Origin: an uncultured Vampirovibrio sp.
GTDB lineage: Bacteria; Cyanobacteriota; Vampirovibrionia; Gastranaerophilales; Gastranaerophilaceae
DNA: 64,000 nucleotides
Assembly (NCBI GenBank): GCA_910577635.1
Contig: CAJTNR010000005.1
Location: 27,502-91,501, forward strand
Direction of reading: 5' to 3'
In this document: positions 1-8,977 of the stretch, piece by piece
How positions within the stretch are numbered: the first letter of the stretch is position 1
Layout of the letters: each line of letters begins with the position of its first letter
The notes under the pieces: model-generated
The model's input: the letters and a program-made list of their open reading frames with translations, nothing else
Databases searched by the model: none
What the model was told of the DNA's origin: nothing
Position numbers and translations under genes: made by a program

Positions 1-1440
1 GAAAGACGTTTTCAAACTGTAATTGTAGATCAGCCTACGATAGAGGAAACAATTGAAATTATTAAAGGATTAAAACCAAAATATGAAGCGCATCATAAAC
101 TTATAATTTCAGATGAAGCAATTGTTGCTGCTACTGAGTTGTCAAGTAAATTTATCACAGAGCGGTTTTTACCCGATAAAGCAATTGATATTATCGATGA
201 AGCCGCTTCTAAAGTTCGTCTTAATGTTTCAACTCTTCCTCCTGAAGGCAGAGAATTGGATAAAGAACTAAAAGCAATAATTAAAGAAAAAGAAGAAGCA
301 ATAAGAAACCAAGAATTTGAGCGTGCTTCTGATTTACGCGATGATGAAGCTAACCTGAAAGATAGAATCCATGAGATTTCTCAACAATGGCAAGAAACGC
401 AGGATGAAAATAAGCCTGTAGTTGGAATTGAAGAAGTTGCCCAGGTGGTCTCTACAATTACAGGCATTCCTGTAACAAAAATCACAGAAGCTGAATCTCA
501 AAAATTATTAAAATTAGAACAAACTCTGCATGAGCGTGTTATTGGTCAATCAGATGCGGTTGTTTCTCTTGCTAAATCAATCAGACGGGCTCGTGTAGGA
601 TTAAAAGCACCAAACAGACCAATTGGAAGTTTTATCTTCTCAGGTCCTACTGGTGTTGGTAAAACAGAATTAGCAAAAGCTTTAGCGGAAGCTGTTTTTG
701 GTTCTGAGGATAACATGGTAAGAATTGACATGTCAGAATTTATGGAAAAACACGCAACTTCTAAGCTGATTGGTTCTCCCCCAGGGTATGTGGGGTATGA
801 TGATGGTGGAAACATGTGTGAAATCATTAGGAAGAAACCTTATTCTGTTGTTCTTTTTGATGAAATTGAAAAAGCTCATCCTGATACCTTTAATATCATG
901 CTTCAAATCCTTGATGATGGTCGTCTGACTGATTCTAAGGGCCGTCATATTAACTTTAAGAATACAATTATCATAATGACTTCTAATGTCGGGGCTAGTA
1001 TGATAACGAACACTCAGAAACTCGGTTTTTCAGTTTCTGGGGATGATAAAAAAGACAGGTATGAAAAACTTAAAGATACTGTTAATGAAGAACTCAAAAA
1101 AGCCTTTAGGCCAGAGTTTTTAAACAGGGTTGACGATATTATTGTCTTTGCTCATTTGAGTCAAGAGGAAATCAGACAAATTGTTGATTTAATGTTAAAA
1201 GACCTGTTTAAACGTTTATCAGAACGAGAACTCACAATTGAAGTAACAGATAATGCTAAAGATTATCTTGCAAAAGAAGGCTATAGTGAAACATACGGTG
1301 CACGTCCTTTAAGAAGGGTAATTCAAAAGAAAGTTGAAGATGTTCTGGCTGAAGAAATTCTAAGCGGTAACTATAAGGCGCAGGATAAACTTTTAATGGA
1401 TTATAAGGATGAAAAAATCGTTATTGAAAAAATAAGTTAA
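1..1440 (+). CDS. clpC: ATP-dependent Clp protease ATPase subunit ClpC, 3' part (5' end outside window)
   Basis: The reading frame is open from base 1, so the gene enters from the left; 479 residues are visible. In order they show the end of the first AAA+ module (ERRFQ, then the LPDKAIDIIDEA region), a UVR-type helical pair near visible residues 91-125, which marks ClpC rather than ClpB, and a complete second AAA+ module with Walker A GPTGVGKT (about 215) and Walker B VVLFDEIEKAH (about 283). The C-terminal small domain contains YGARPLRR. ClpC hexamers unfold cytosolic substrates and feed them to ClpP. Internal TTG/ATG codons, such as 139, are not real starts because homology continues upstream of them. 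The gene ends at a strong hairpin shared with the convergent neighbour. Confidence 0.95.
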   Translation, partial: ERRFQTVIVDQPTIEETIEIIKGLKPKYEAHHKLIISDEAIVAATELSSKFITERFLPDKAIDIIDEAASKVRLNVSTLPPEGRELDKELKAIIKEKEEAIRNQEFERASDLRDDEANLKDRIHEISQQWQETQDENKPVVGIEEVAQVVSTITGIPVTKITEAESQKLLKLEQTLHERVIGQSDAVVSLAKSIRRARVGLKAPNRPIGSFIFSGPTGVGKTELAKALAEAVFGSEDNMVRIDMSEFMEKHATSKLIGSPPGYVGYDDGGNMCEIIRKKPYSVVLFDEIEKAHPDTFNIMLQILDDGRLTDSKGRHINFKNTIIIMTSNVGASMITNTQKLGFSVSGDDKKDRYEKLKDTVNEELKKAFRPEFLNRVDDIIVFAHLSQEEIRQIVDLMLKDLFKRLSERELTIEVTDNAKDYLAKEGYSETYGARPLRRVIQKKVEDVLAEEILSGNYKAQDKLLMDYKDEKIVIEKIS

Positions 1441-1460
1441 GGATATTAAATTGAATAATT

Positions 1461-1488
1461 AAAAGCCAAATTGCAAAATTTGGCTTTT
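1461..1488. terminator. Bidirectional intrinsic terminator between clpC and the convergent AsmA-like gene
   Basis: There is a perfect 12-bp inverted repeat (1461-1472 with 1477-1488) around a GCAA tetraloop. It is flanked by A-runs on the left and T-runs on the right, so it can stop transcription on both strands. It lies between two convergent genes. Confidence 0.85.
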
Positions 1489-1492
1489 TGTT

Positions 1493-4400
1493 TTAATAAA
1501 CAATCCATTTAAAGTTTCTTATTGAAGAAAGACTCTCAATTGGGCCTATAATTTCTACAATGAATTCTCTTGTTGTACTTTTGTAAGCTTCATTGTAAAG
1601 AGGTGGAATTTTATCCGTTTTTTGTTTGGCAACTTGAGCTGAAAGCATTTTTTCAATTGGTGAAGTTGTAATTGCTTTAATTATATTCTTAGTATCATCA
1701 GACATCTTATCAACCAGCTGAGATGTTGAGAATTTGCCAATATTTCCCATTACGCTGACAATAGAGGAAGGAATCCTTCCCAAAACTTCAGCTGAACAGT
1801 TGTAGTTTAGGATATTAAACTTGCCGGTTAAATATAAACTCATATTTGGACCAATTGATTTAATATATTGAATATTGGCAATTGAATTTTGAATTTTAAC
1901 TGTACCTTCAATAGTTTTAAAGTAACCTGTGTTTTGTTTTGAAATAGCAGATAAACTCGAGTTTAAACTGAGTTTTAGAATGCTTTGAGATAAGATATTT
2001 CCTGCCTGTAAAAAACGCTCGAGTTTTGCAAACTGGGTAAGTTCTCCATCATTAATGTTGAATTTAACATAAGCTTTAATTGTTTTTTTGATATCATCAA
2101 GATTATAACCAATAAACTCGGCATCAATTAATGCGCTCAAACGTCCGCTTTGAGCGATTGATAGTTCTTTAATTTCTCTTGATAGGTATCTTATATTTAA
2201 TTCCTTAAGAACTAAATTTGCTTTTGTTTTGGAGTTTTTAGTGTTGTAGTTAAACCCTCCTTCAATTTTTCCTTTAAAACCCTGAGCGCTGAACTTATCA
2301 ATTGTCAGAATGTTGTTATTGAATTTACCCTCAAAGTTAATTGAATCCAATTGTGAATTTAGATAATCAACCACTCCGATTGAACCTTTCAGGTTATTAA
2401 TTTCAATATCAATAGAATTCTTTGCATTTATTTTCTTAATATTATTTAGATTTATATAATCGCAAAAGAAGTTTAGAAACTCAATAACAAGTTTATTGTT
2501 AGAGTATTTTCCAGAAGCCGTTAAGTCAAAATCGACATTAGAGAGTTTTGCCTTTTTTAGCTCAACTAAACCATAAGAGTTTTTGAGATTCAGCGTTGCT
2601 TCTTTTATGTATAATTCTATGTCTTTTTTTATAATATTATCTAAATTTAAAGAGCCATTAATTGAGGGGTTCTTAATTTTTCCCTGAAGGGTAAGTGTGC
2701 CTTTTGTTTCAAGGCTGATATCTTTGTAGATAAGATTGATTTTATCAAGAATTATAATTTTCAGGTTATTAAAAGAGTCAAAATTATCAACAGACCCACT
2801 AATTAGTGCAAGTTTTTCATCTCCTTGAAATAGGGCTGTATCAATAAGATCAAGTTTTGTTTTTGTTAAGTGAATTTTTGACTTCAATAATAAATTTTTA
2901 TTCTTAATATAATTATTTGCTATCTTTCCTTCTATATATAAAAGCCCGCTTTCATTGCTCAGATCAATTTCTCCTTTTGCGCTAAGTTTGTTTTTATCAA
3001 AAAGAATATTTGCATCTAACAGCTTAATTTTATTTTTATCAACTTTTAGCCTGGATTCTTCAATATATGCTTTGTTATTTTGGTTTGTAATGGTTGTATT
3101 TTTTGCATTGACAATAATATTGTTATTTGAATCAGAATTAACAAGAATTTCTTTTGTTGAAATAATTCCTTTGATATCATTAATAATGACTTGCAAATCC
3201 TTTATAGTTGTATTGGTTGTTATAATTGGATTTTTTAAATTTCCTTTAATTGATGCTGTTGTTTTTAAACAGCCCTTCTTGAAGCTGTATTGTTTTAATA
3301 AAGTATTATACTTATAAGCAAAAGGCAAGGTTTTGATAAGGTTAATAATTTGTATAATATCTATTAGTTCGCTATCAACTTTAAGATTTAAATTAGTGTT
3401 AGAATCAATTGATCCTGTAAGATAGAATTTTGATTTATCAACAAGTGCACTTGTTGATAAAATATTGATTTTATTATCTTTAAAGTTAATATTGGAATTG
3501 ATATTATCCAGCTTTAAACCCTGCGTTTTGTCAGTTAGTTTTGCATTTTCAATTAACAAACTGCCATTTGAGGTGATTGTCTTATAATCACTTTTTAAGT
3601 AAACATTGAGTTTTGTTTTGCCGCTAAGTGTGAAATTATCTGTATTTATTTTTGGATTGACAATTTTCACCAGATGCTCAATAATTATTTTCAACTCAGA
3701 TAAATTAATATCATTAGAGTTAATCTTTAGTTCAATAAATTTGTTTTTGGATAATCTTCCAACAACAGAAGCTTTAATAAACTGATTATTAATTAGATTA
3801 AAGTTGCAGTCAGCACTAATTCTATCTCCTTTGAAATTAATTAAAAGTTTGTTTTTAGCTAAATTAATCCCATTAACACAAAAAGTATAATCATTAAGCA
3901 GAATTGAACCTGTGATATCTGTCTTTTTTGTCTGTTGTGTAATTTTTAGCTTAACTGTAGTATTGGAATAAAACTTGTATTTATCCATATAAACCAGAGG
4001 ATTATAGTTTAATTCTTCAATTTTTGATTTAAAGTTATCAATAACATTTTTTTGTAATAAATATTCTAAGTTTAAGTCATAATCGCATATTCTGTGGTTT
4101 TTTGTTTTAATCAAACCTTTGGTTTTTAACTGCAGCGGTTTTTTATTGTCTCCCATAGATAGCTTAATATTATTTGAAACTAAATAGAAATATTTGTTTA
4201 TATTCTTATCATAAAGATTGAATTCAAGTTCTTTAGCTATAATATTGATGTTTCTTAATTGGAATTTTAAGTTATGTTTTTTTAAATCAAAAATATCTAA
4301 ATTAAAATATTCAAGACAACTGTATTTTTTTGCTTTTGTAAAATCAGTGTTAATAATGATTTTATCTGCTTTGATTCTATTCAAATCAATGTAGTTAAAA

Positions 4401-4786
4401 AACAAAGTAACAAGATTAATATCAATATCTGGATTTTTAATTGACACAAAAACTGTTTTATTAGGATAATAAAGCTTGATTGAATTTGCCTGTAGTTTAA
4501 TATTAAGCTTATAATCAGGCTTGATTTTCAGCTCATCTAAATCCAGGGTTAGTTTGGTGTTTTTATTGAGATAGTTATTAATGCTATCTTCGACAATTTT
4601 TTCATCCAAAAACTTGGGAAGTAAGAATAAATAGGATAAATAAAGAGCAGCAATTAGAAAAAACAAAAGTGAAATTGCACCTTTTAACAATTTCACTAAA
4701 CCAAAAACAGGAGTAATAGAAAAATTACTCCTTATGATTCTATAATATATTTTTTTAAACCAGCTTTTCTTCTTATAATAAATCAT
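1493..4786 (-). CDS. Giant AsmA-family (AsmA/TamB/YhdP-like) envelope protein
   Basis: The 1097-residue protein has one N-terminal membrane segment (about residues 32-54) and then a very long, beta-rich, Asn/Lys/Ile-rich body typical of the AsmA superfamily. Known members are inner-membrane-anchored bridges that carry phospholipid toward the outer membrane. The C-terminal part (about 930-1097) matches the other giant protein starting at 8978: both have the order ERFLQAGN/EYLLRAGN, SLYL.G, a Gly-rich segment ending MGNIG/LGAIG, and a final F.W. The start abuts the exbD stop with no gap, so it is translated with the ExbBD-TonB cluster. AsmA-like fold membership is well supported; lipid transport is inferred from the family. 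Confidence 0.75.
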   Translation of the reverse strand: MIYYKKKSWFKKIYYRIIRSNFSITPVFGLVKLLKGAISLLFFLIAALYLSYLFLLPKFLDEKIVEDSINNYLNKNTKLTLDLDELKIKPDYKLNIKLQANSIKLYYPNKTVFVSIKNPDIDINLVTLFFNYIDLNRIKADKIIINTDFTKAKKYSCLEYFNLDIFDLKKHNLKFQLRNINIIAKELEFNLYDKNINKYFYLVSNNIKLSMGDNKKPLQLKTKGLIKTKNHRICDYDLNLEYLLQKNVIDNFKSKIEELNYNPLVYMDKYKFYSNTTVKLKITQQTKKTDITGSILLNDYTFCVNGINLAKNKLLINFKGDRISADCNFNLINNQFIKASVVGRLSKNKFIELKINSNDINLSELKIIIEHLVKIVNPKINTDNFTLSGKTKLNVYLKSDYKTITSNGSLLIENAKLTDKTQGLKLDNINSNINFKDNKINILSTSALVDKSKFYLTGSIDSNTNLNLKVDSELIDIIQIINLIKTLPFAYKYNTLLKQYSFKKGCLKTTASIKGNLKNPIITTNTTIKDLQVIINDIKGIISTKEILVNSDSNNNIIVNAKNTTITNQNNKAYIEESRLKVDKNKIKLLDANILFDKNKLSAKGEIDLSNESGLLYIEGKIANNYIKNKNLLLKSKIHLTKTKLDLIDTALFQGDEKLALISGSVDNFDSFNNLKIIILDKINLIYKDISLETKGTLTLQGKIKNPSINGSLNLDNIIKKDIELYIKEATLNLKNSYGLVELKKAKLSNVDFDLTASGKYSNNKLVIEFLNFFCDYINLNNIKKINAKNSIDIEINNLKGSIGVVDYLNSQLDSINFEGKFNNNILTIDKFSAQGFKGKIEGGFNYNTKNSKTKANLVLKELNIRYLSREIKELSIAQSGRLSALIDAEFIGYNLDDIKKTIKAYVKFNINDGELTQFAKLERFLQAGNILSQSILKLSLNSSLSAISKQNTGYFKTIEGTVKIQNSIANIQYIKSIGPNMSLYLTGKFNILNYNCSAEVLGRIPSSIVSVMGNIGKFSTSQLVDKMSDDTKNIIKAITTSPIEKMLSAQVAKQKTDKIPPLYNEAYKSTTREFIVEIIGPIESLSSIRNFKWIVY

Positions 4787-5170
4787 CTACATTTCAACTA
4801 TTGAAATACTTGATACTCCAGCGTTTCTAGCACTATCCATTAATTTTACTACACTTTGATGACTTGACTCCCCGGAGGCTTGAATTAGGATTCCATCCTT
4901 GTGAAGTTCTGATTCCTCTTTTAATATATTCAATAAATCAGCTTCTTTAACTTCGGAATTATTAATAATGTATCTATCGTCCGGGCTAACCTGAACAGTT
5001 AGAACCTTTGAATCCTGAGGTGCATTATTTTGCTCAACATATTCAGGAACTGCTAAAGATAGCCCCTGCTGATCAAGAATCGGCGCTATTACCATCATTA
5101 GAATCAATAGAACAAGGAAGATATCAGTTAAAGGAGTGATATTAATTTCATTGAATGTTTGTCTTTTCAT
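4787..5170 (-). CDS. exbD: ExbD/TolR-family biopolymer transport protein (second copy)
   Basis: The 127-residue protein has the ExbD signature: a short cytoplasmic N-terminus FNEINITPLTD, where the Asp in the membrane helix is the proton-pathway residue, one transmembrane helix (VLLILMMVIAP), and a periplasmic domain ending near SISIVEM. Its ATG shares one base with the stop of the upstream exbD (TAATG), implying translational coupling. With ExbB it forms the proton-driven motor that energises TonB. The 5' end is nearly identical in DNA to that of the upstream copy, while the periplasmic domain has diverged. This suggests duplication followed by specialisation or local gene conversion. Confidence 0.9.
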   Translation of the reverse strand: MKRQTFNEINITPLTDIFLVLLILMMVIAPILDQQGLSLAVPEYVEQNNAPQDSKVLTVQVSPDDRYIINNSEVKEADLLNILKEESELHKDGILIQASGESSHQSVVKLMDSARNAGVSSISIVEM

Positions 5171-5637
5171 TATCCTCTTGCTCCTTTTTTTGATTTTTCT
5201 TTTAATTCTTTCTGCTCTTGATTATTCAAAGGCTCTCCTGCTACAACCATTTTTTCAAAACCCGAGTCTTGAGCTGCTTTCATTACTTTCATTATTTCAG
5301 AACTTCTTGTTTGTTTATCAGCTTTTACAATAACCTCTTTTTTTTCTAATGATTGAGCAATTGAACTTAGTTTTTGTTCTAAGTTCATCGGATCAATTTG
5401 TTCTTCATTAAGATAAAAAGAACCGTCTTTGGTTATTGACACAGTTGCGTTTTTCAACTCAATGCCGTTTCCTGAGCTTATTTGCGGCATGTCGATATTG
5501 TTGTTCATAGATTGAAAACTAGGTGCTATTACCATCATTATTATTAGCAAGACAAGGAAGATATCAGTCAAAGGAGTGATATTAATTTCATTGAATGACT
5601 TTTTCTCTCTGCCTTCTTGTTGTGTACTAAAGCTCAT
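5170..5637 (-). CDS. exbD: ExbD/TolR-family biopolymer transport protein (first copy)
   Basis: This 155-residue ExbD/TolR protein has the FNEINITPLTD motif (Asp of the proton path), a single membrane helix with VLLIIMMVIAP, and a periplasmic domain in which a strand-forming segment (KEVIVKADKQT) precedes the terminal helix. A Lys/Glu-rich tail (KELKEKSKKGARG) extends past the usual domain. It starts 12 nt after exbB and overlaps the second exbD by one base. Two consecutive ExbD subunits after one ExbB may form a heterodimeric stator pair; that is inference. Confidence 0.9.
   Translation of the reverse strand: MSFSTQQEGREKKSFNEINITPLTDIFLVLLIIMMVIAPSFQSMNNNIDMPQISSGNGIELKNATVSITKDGSFYLNEEQIDPMNLEQKLSSIAQSLEKKEVIVKADKQTRSSEIMKVMKAAQDSGFEKMVVAGEPLNNQEQKELKEKSKKGARG
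5522..5597. repeat. 76-bp direct repeat with 5082-5157 (5' ends of the two exbD genes)
   Basis: Bases 5522-5597 match 5082-5157 over 76 bp with about nine differences. The last 46 bp differ at a single position. The repeat covers the codons for the conserved N-terminus and membrane helix of both ExbD paralogues. The rest of the two genes is unalike at DNA level. Confidence 0.8.
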
Positions 5638-5649
5638 TGTAATCCTTAA

Positions 5650-6297
5650 CTACAGTGCTATTGAACTGTTATTATCTACTGAAACTTCTTCATCTGAATC
5701 AATAAAGCTCAAAAATACCAGCTTAATTAATTTAAAGTCAGATTCAAAACGAGCAACTACTGTCTGGAAGTAGTTAAATAAAACTACTGCAACAATTGCA
5801 ACGCCAAGACCAAGAGCCGTAGCGATAAGAGCACTTGCAATACCTGTTGCAACTGCTGCCGATTGATTACCTTGAGTTGCGAGGTCTTGGAATGTATATA
5901 GAATTCTTACAACTGTACCAAACAAGCCCAAAAATGGTGCAACACCTCCGATTGTACCAAGAATTGTTAAATGGCGTTCAAGTTTTCTTACTGCTAATGA
6001 TGAAGATATATCATAAGCGCGGGAGAATCCTGCTTTTTGTTCTGTGTATATTCTAAGGGCTTCATCTACCATTTCAGAGATTATCCCTCCTAACTGAACA
6101 GAAATTCTTTGAGCTGAGCCTATGTTGTTTTTAACAAGCGCTTTTTGCAGACTTGGAATAAACTCAGAAATATTTCTTTCATTTTTTTTGTAATAAACAA
6201 TTCGATTGATTGCTACATAAACTACTAAAATTGAGCAAATAAAGATTGGAGTAAGTACAACCCAATCCTGTGCTATTGCTGTTAACATTAAGTCCAT
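5650..6297 (-). CDS. exbB: ExbB/TolQ/MotA-family proton channel protein
   Basis: The 215-residue inner-membrane protein has three membrane segments: about 13-33, and two in the second half around GGVAPFLGLFGTVVRI and GIASALIATALGLGVAIVAVV. The pattern GTIGGVAPFLGLFGTV followed by AT.IASALIATALGL is the MotA/TolQ/ExbB signature. With ExbD it forms the proton-motive-force motor that drives TonB. It lies between tonB (23 nt upstream) and exbD (12 nt downstream) on the same strand. The length is normal for ExbB. TolQ is an alternative, but the TonB neighbour favours ExbB. Confidence 0.92.
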   Translation of the reverse strand: MDLMLTAIAQDWVVLTPIFICSILVVYVAINRIVYYKKNERNISEFIPSLQKALVKNNIGSAQRISVQLGGIISEMVDEALRIYTEQKAGFSRAYDISSSLAVRKLERHLTILGTIGGVAPFLGLFGTVVRILYTFQDLATQGNQSAAVATGIASALIATALGLGVAIVAVVLFNYFQTVVARFESDFKLIKLVFLSFIDSDEEVSVDNNSSIAL

Positions 6298-6320
6298 AGT
6301 TTTATCCTCTTATTCTCTAA

Positions 6321-7517
6321 TTATCTTAATACACTATTTAATACATTATAATCAAACGTAAATTCTATTGGAACAGATTGTCCTTTGAATTCAGGCGGAA
6401 GCGGTCTAAAGGGAGCTGTCAGTTGAACTGCACTCATAGCTGCATTGTCAACGGATGCGATTCCTGATGATTTTGTTATTTTTCGAGACAACAATCTTCC
6501 GTCTCTTCCTATAACAAATGTTATTACTACACGCTTAGATGTGTCATTTTTAGGCGGCGTCCAGTTTCTTTTGATTCTTTGTTCTAAATCGCGCATATAA
6601 GGACCCCAATTTGGCTGTCTTATTGCATCTATGCCTGGAGTTCCGTGCGGATTGCCGGGACTTGGATTGCCGCCATTGCCATAGCCTCCTGAGGAGCCTC
6701 TTGAAGCATATTTTCCTGCTGAGCTTCCGCCTGCTGAACCAGTTCCTGAACCACTTGAAGTGAATTTAGGAGCAGGAGCTGCCGTTCCTTTTCCTGCTGA
6801 GCTTCCGGATGATCCTCCAGGAGTGCCTGCAGGTTTATAAGTAGTCCCTATTGGTCCTTTAGTCGGGGGCACTGCTACAGTAAAAGGGCTTTTTGGTGCT
6901 GTTGCGATTTTAGGCGCTGTTGGTTTTTGAGCACCAGCTGGTTTAACTATAGGTTTTACGCTTGGAGCCCCAGGAGCCTTAACAGGTGTTGGCGCTGCTG
7001 GCTTTTGCGCAACAACAGGTTTTTGTACTTGTGGTTTTTGCTGAGGCTTCTGCTGTGGTTTTACAGGCTGTACCTGCGGTTTTGAAGCAGTTTTTTGCAC
7101 CTGTGGTTTTTGCTGCGGAGCTGGTTTTTGAGCTGCAGCTTTTTTTGCTTGCGGTGCTGGTTCCGAAATTGGTTTTCTTGGGTCATGCTTTCCGCCTGCT
7201 TGTGAATCTCTGTCAGATCTAATTTTTGTTTTTTTGTTAATAGGCGGTTTTGATTCATTCTGAACCAATTTGAATTCAATATCTTTTTTTGGTAACTCTG
7301 GTTTAGGTAAATTAGATAGAGCTATACCAAGAAGATTTGCTATAATAAAGAATATAACTGCAAAAATAAAGTGGAATACCAAAGATAATGAGATACCATA
7401 GAATAAAGTTAAATCATCGGTTGGTATAAAGAAGTTTGGCAGCTTTTTTTCTTCTGTCATTGTTTTTTCTTCTTCTATTGAGTTTTGTATGTCGAATCTG
7501 TTTCTTATTTGTGCCAT
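6321..7517 (-). CDS. tonB: TonB family energy-transducing protein with long Pro/Ala/Lys/Gln spacer
   Basis: The protein has about 398 residues. It has a short cytoplasmic N-terminus, one membrane helix (about 45-70), a long spacer rich in Pro, Lys, Gln and Ala with repeated QKP/KPQ units, a Gly/Ser-rich stretch, and a C-terminal TonB domain of about 85 residues. That domain contains the RIKRNWTPP and VVITFVIGRDGRL segments and ends in PIEFTFDYN. TonB passes motor energy across the periplasm to outer-membrane receptors; no receptor gene is in the window. I chose the ATG at 7517 over an in-frame TTG at 7532, because a purine-rich GGAAAA precedes it. The spacer is low-complexity, so length may vary between strains. 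Confidence 0.88.
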   Translation of the reverse strand: MAQIRNRFDIQNSIEEEKTMTEEKKLPNFFIPTDDLTLFYGISLSLVFHFIFAVIFFIIANLLGIALSNLPKPELPKKDIEFKLVQNESKPPINKKTKIRSDRDSQAGGKHDPRKPISEPAPQAKKAAAQKPAPQQKPQVQKTASKPQVQPVKPQQKPQQKPQVQKPVVAQKPAAPTPVKAPGAPSVKPIVKPAGAQKPTAPKIATAPKSPFTVAVPPTKGPIGTTYKPAGTPGGSSGSSAGKGTAAPAPKFTSSGSGTGSAGGSSAGKYASRGSSGGYGNGGNPSPGNPHGTPGIDAIRQPNWGPYMRDLEQRIKRNWTPPKNDTSKRVVITFVIGRDGRLLSRKITKSSGIASVDNAAMSAVQLTAPFRPLPPEFKGQSVPIEFTFDYNVLNSVLR

Positions 7518-7583
7518 TATTTTATTTTCCAAAATAGATTATTCATTATATGACAAATTTTATAAATTAGCCGGATGGATGAT

Positions 7584-8273
7584 TTATTGAGCCCCCAGTG
7601 TTATTGGCTGGTCGAATAGTAAATTAATTTGACTGTTTGCAGGAATTACTATATCATCCCCTTTGTTGGCAGCTCCTTTAATAACTCCGATTCCTGCTCC
7701 AAGTGCGGTTCCATATATTGCACCCTTGCCTACAGACCCGCTTGATAGTGCTCCCATTGCTGTTCCAAGAGCAGCTCCTGCCCCTGCACCTATTATAGTG
7801 TCTTTAGCATATTCTTTAGCTGCATCTTTTGCTGTTCCTGCTTTTAGAACGCCTGTTGAGTCGCTTGTAGCAATAACTGCGCTAATTGGAATTATGTTAT
7901 TATAAGGTGTTCTTATAGTTGTAAACCTGATTTGAATTTGAGCATCGCGATTGGCAAAGCCTGCTTTTCTTGTTTGAACAATGCTTCCAATGATTGTGCT
8001 TCCGCTGCTTGCAATTAAAGAACCGTTATAAGTGAAGTCTTCCATTAAAATGGCAGTTACGCTTTGTCCTACAACTGCGCTTTTGGAGTTAATTGCCTGC
8101 GATAAAACCGCATTACAAGTAACTCCGGCTGGAACAAAAAGTGCATAGCCCTGCAAATTGTTTTGATTCTGTTGAGCTTGAGGAGTGTATTTAAAATTAG
8201 AATCAGCTAAAGCATAGTTGGGGATAACCAGAAAGCTAAGTGCTAAAACTATATTTATGGCTTTTTTGTTCAT
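7584..8273 (-). CDS. Secreted protein with glycine-zipper segment, unknown function
   Basis: The 229-residue protein starts with a clear signal peptide (cleavage after YALA, about residue 23). A beta-type domain follows (FVPAGVTCNAVLSQAI, then ASSGSTIIGSIV), reminiscent of the barrel of VirB10/TrbI-like proteins. Next is a small-residue glycine zipper (about 165-205: GAGAGAALGTAMGAL, then GAIYGTALGAGIG) that could insert in or span a membrane, then a short tail with INLLFDQPITL. The ribosome site GGAGGAGG is excellent. It sits just upstream of tonB in the same direction. Function is unknown; an outer-membrane or periplasmic partner of the Ton system is a guess from position. Confidence 0.6.
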   Translation of the reverse strand: MNKKAINIVLALSFLVIPNYALADSNFKYTPQAQQNQNNLQGYALFVPAGVTCNAVLSQAINSKSAVVGQSVTAILMEDFTYNGSLIASSGSTIIGSIVQTRKAGFANRDAQIQIRFTTIRTPYNNIIPISAVIATSDSTGVLKAGTAKDAAKEYAKDTIIGAGAGAALGTAMGALSSGSVGKGAIYGTALGAGIGVIKGAANKGDDIVIPANSQINLLFDQPITLGAQ

Positions 8274-8306
8274 AAATCCTCCTCCTTGTATAAGTTTGTC
8301 TATCTT

Positions 8307-8336
8307 ATTCTAACACATTAATAATTTTTTTTACAA
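8307..8336 (-). promoter_or_regulatory. Putative promoter for the glycine-zipper protein gene
   Basis: On the minus strand TTGTAA (8336-8331) and TAGAAT (8312-8307) are separated by 18 nt, ahead of a strong ribosome site. It could add expression to the tonB cluster. The call rests on sequence match only. Confidence 0.35.
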
Positions 8337-8338
8337 AT

Positions 8339-8887
8339 TTATTTATTAATGTAATAATTCTCATCAATTTCGACAAACAAACTATCCCTTGAAGTTACTT
8401 CAACGTGCTGTCCGAATTCCCAATCACCGCTTGGCACGTATTGTCCCACAGCTCCCCAGATATTGCCATACACTTTTTTAGAATGAATCATCTTGTTATA
8501 AGAAGCAGGGTTGGTTAGCGTTCCTCCAAGGGTTTTAGAGCTTGAGAATATAATTTTTCCCTTAAGAGGAATACTAGGGCCTTCTTTTTTTGTAATTTCC
8601 GTTATAGTTATCTGCATTGCCGCATTAACACCCTTAGCAGGCATTTTTAGAAAATTTACATAGCCTTGAAAAATATCTCCTTGTTCAATTGCTTTTTTTT
8701 CCTGCACCCAAACGTCATATGGGGCAATGAAAAAGACTTTGGATCCTTCTTCAAGACTTTTTGTTGAAAGGGGGACTTTAGTATAAACTTTAATTAATGT
8801 ACCTTTAGGCAGATAAGGTTCATAAGAATGACAAAAAGGGGATAAAAAACAAAATGTTAAAATTATTAATAATATTTTTTTTACCAT
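8339..8887 (-). CDS. Secreted protein of unknown function
   Basis: The 182-residue protein begins with a signal peptide (hydrophobic core ILLIILTFCFL, probable cleavage near CHS/YEP). The mature part is beta-rich (KGTLIKVYTKVPLSTKSL, then ITEITKKEGPSIPLKGKIIFSSS) and has no motif I can name. The pattern resembles the first beta domain of the next gene's product, so the two secreted proteins may be related. No Shine-Dalgarno precedes the ATG, and a -10 box lies 6 nt upstream, so the message may be leaderless. It leads the leftward cluster toward tonB. Confidence 0.6.
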   Translation of the reverse strand: MVKKILLIILTFCFLSPFCHSYEPYLPKGTLIKVYTKVPLSTKSLEEGSKVFFIAPYDVWVQEKKAIEQGDIFQGYVNFLKMPAKGVNAAMQITITEITKKEGPSIPLKGKIIFSSSKTLGGTLTNPASYNKMIHSKKVYGNIWGAVGQYVPSGDWEFGQHVEVTSRDSLFVEIDENYYINK

Positions 8888-8893
8888 AATTCA

Positions 8894-8921
8894 ATATTAA
8901 TAGTTTTTTTGCTAAATTCAA
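8894..8921 (-). promoter_or_regulatory. Promoter of the leftward secreted-protein/tonB cluster
   Basis: On the minus strand TTGAAT (8921-8916), a 16-nt spacer and TAATAT (8899-8894) are followed by 6 nt and the ATG at 8887. Transcription would start at or next to the start codon. Confidence 0.6.
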
Positions 8922-8977
8922 CCTAACGAATGTATGAATTTTTAGCCTTTTGTAGTAAAAAAAATTATAATAAAGAT

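Noticed and set aside
139..1440. Independent 433-codon gene starting at TTG 139
   Set aside because: The frame and ClpC homology continue upstream to base 1, so it is the tail of a longer gene.
2955..3317. 120-codon plus-strand frame inside the AsmA-like gene
   Set aside because: It is antisense to a continuous gene, has no family features and no ribosome site, and reflects AT-rich composition.
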